Source: an uncultured Selenomonadales bacterium | GTDB lineage: Bacteria; Bacillota_C; Negativicutes; Selenomonadales; Selenomonadaceae | Assembly: GCA_937916025.1 (NCBI GenBank) | Contig: CALGGX010000208.1 | Coordinates: 1 to 7,074 of the forward strand | Reading direction: 5' to 3' | Length of the DNA stretch: 7,074 nucleotides | In this document: positions 6,774 to 7,074 of the stretch, piece by piece | Layout of the letters: each line of letters starts with the position of its first letter | Numbering within the stretch: the stretch's first letter is position 1 | Program-made: the position numbers and the translations under genes | Notes under the pieces: generated by a model | The model's input: the letters and a program-made list of their open reading frames with translations, nothing else | Told to the model about the DNA's origin: nothing | The model's database searches: none

Positions 6774-7074
6774 CAATCAACGCCGCGAGGCTCTCAGAAG
6801 TTTTATCGACGATTGGAAGGAACGCGGCTCGGAGAAGTCTGATGCGGCGTTCTTTTGGCTCGAGTTGTTGACGGCATTGGACTCGGAGAATCCGACGAAG
6901 TCTGTCGATCTCGAGCGCGAAGTCGACATCGACGGGCATAAATGTTTCATCGACCTGCTCATACCCTCGACGCGCGTGTTGATCGAGCAGAAGTCGCGGG
7001 GCATTGATCTTGGCAAGCCCGCGCGGCATTCGGAAGGCAAGATGTTCACGCCGTTCGGGCAGGCATTGCGATAC
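6766..7074 (+). CDS. Second MmeI-like restriction-modification protein, N-terminal part, 3' truncated by window edge
   Basis: An open frame begins at ATG 6766 inside the end of the previous gene, in a different frame, and stays open for 103 codons to the last base. The protein starts MNDNQRREALRSF and includes W-KERGSEKSDA, CFIDLLIPSTRVLIEQKSRG, KPARHSEG and TPFGQALRY. An ungapped hand alignment with the start of the upstream gene matches 56 of 92 positions, about 61%. The D...E-Q-K nuclease-type motif sits at the same spacing as D...E-H-K in the first copy. I infer a second complete MmeI-like enzyme, probably with its own target specificity. The methyltransferase and target recognition parts lie beyond the window, so completeness is unknown. 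Confidence 0.9.
   Translation, partial: MNDNQRREALRSFIDDWKERGSEKSDAAFFWLELLTALDSENPTKSVDLEREVDIDGHKCFIDLLIPSTRVLIEQKSRGIDLGKPARHSEGKMFTPFGQALRY

Noticed and set aside
6409..7029. A 206-codon - strand frame across the junction of the two MmeI-like genes.
   Set aside because: It overlaps the conserved C-terminus of one MmeI-like protein and the conserved N-terminus of the next, both supported by homology on the + strand.

Overview
The window is a compact stretch of bacterial DNA that looks like part of a defence island. All six genes I can support lie on the + strand and are packed like one operon. The gaps are 10, 2, 15 and 38 nt, followed by an 8-bp overlap. I see no RNA gene, CRISPR array, insertion sequence or convincing terminator, and no gene-free stretch longer than 38 nt. 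The host is a bacterium of middling GC. Composition is uneven: single 60-base lines counted by hand run from about 35% GC inside the small toxin-antitoxin genes to about 68% inside the methyltransferase gene. A Negativicutes-like (Selenomonas-type) host is only an impression from protein wording and is not demonstrated.

Layout: (1) 1-618 is the C-terminal part of a type III restriction-modification Mod methyltransferase, cut by the left edge just inside its SAM-binding motif. (2) 629-940 and 943-1173 form a two-gene module: a DUF4258 protein (putative toxin) and a YgiT/MqsA-type zinc-finger protein (putative antitoxin). (3) 1189-3999 is an apparently complete type III Res subunit, with a superfamily 2 helicase core and a C-terminal PD-(D/E)XK nuclease. 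(4) 4038-6773 is a complete 911-residue MmeI-like (type IIG/IIL) protein that joins an N-terminal nuclease-type motif to a gamma-class N6-adenine methyltransferase and a target recognition region. (5) 6766-7074 is the first 103 codons of a second, paralogous MmeI-like protein that runs off the right edge.

How the parts fit: Mod and Res should form one hetero-oligomeric type III restriction-modification system, with the toxin-antitoxin pair lodged between its two subunit genes. Each MmeI-like protein is expected to act alone, carrying both modification and cleavage on one chain. The region therefore probably encodes three restriction specificities plus an embedded toxin-antitoxin pair. The component families are known. 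What stands out is the arrangement: the module between mod and res, the tandem MmeI-like paralogues, and the internal changes in codon use. I found no convincing evidence of an entirely new kind of system.
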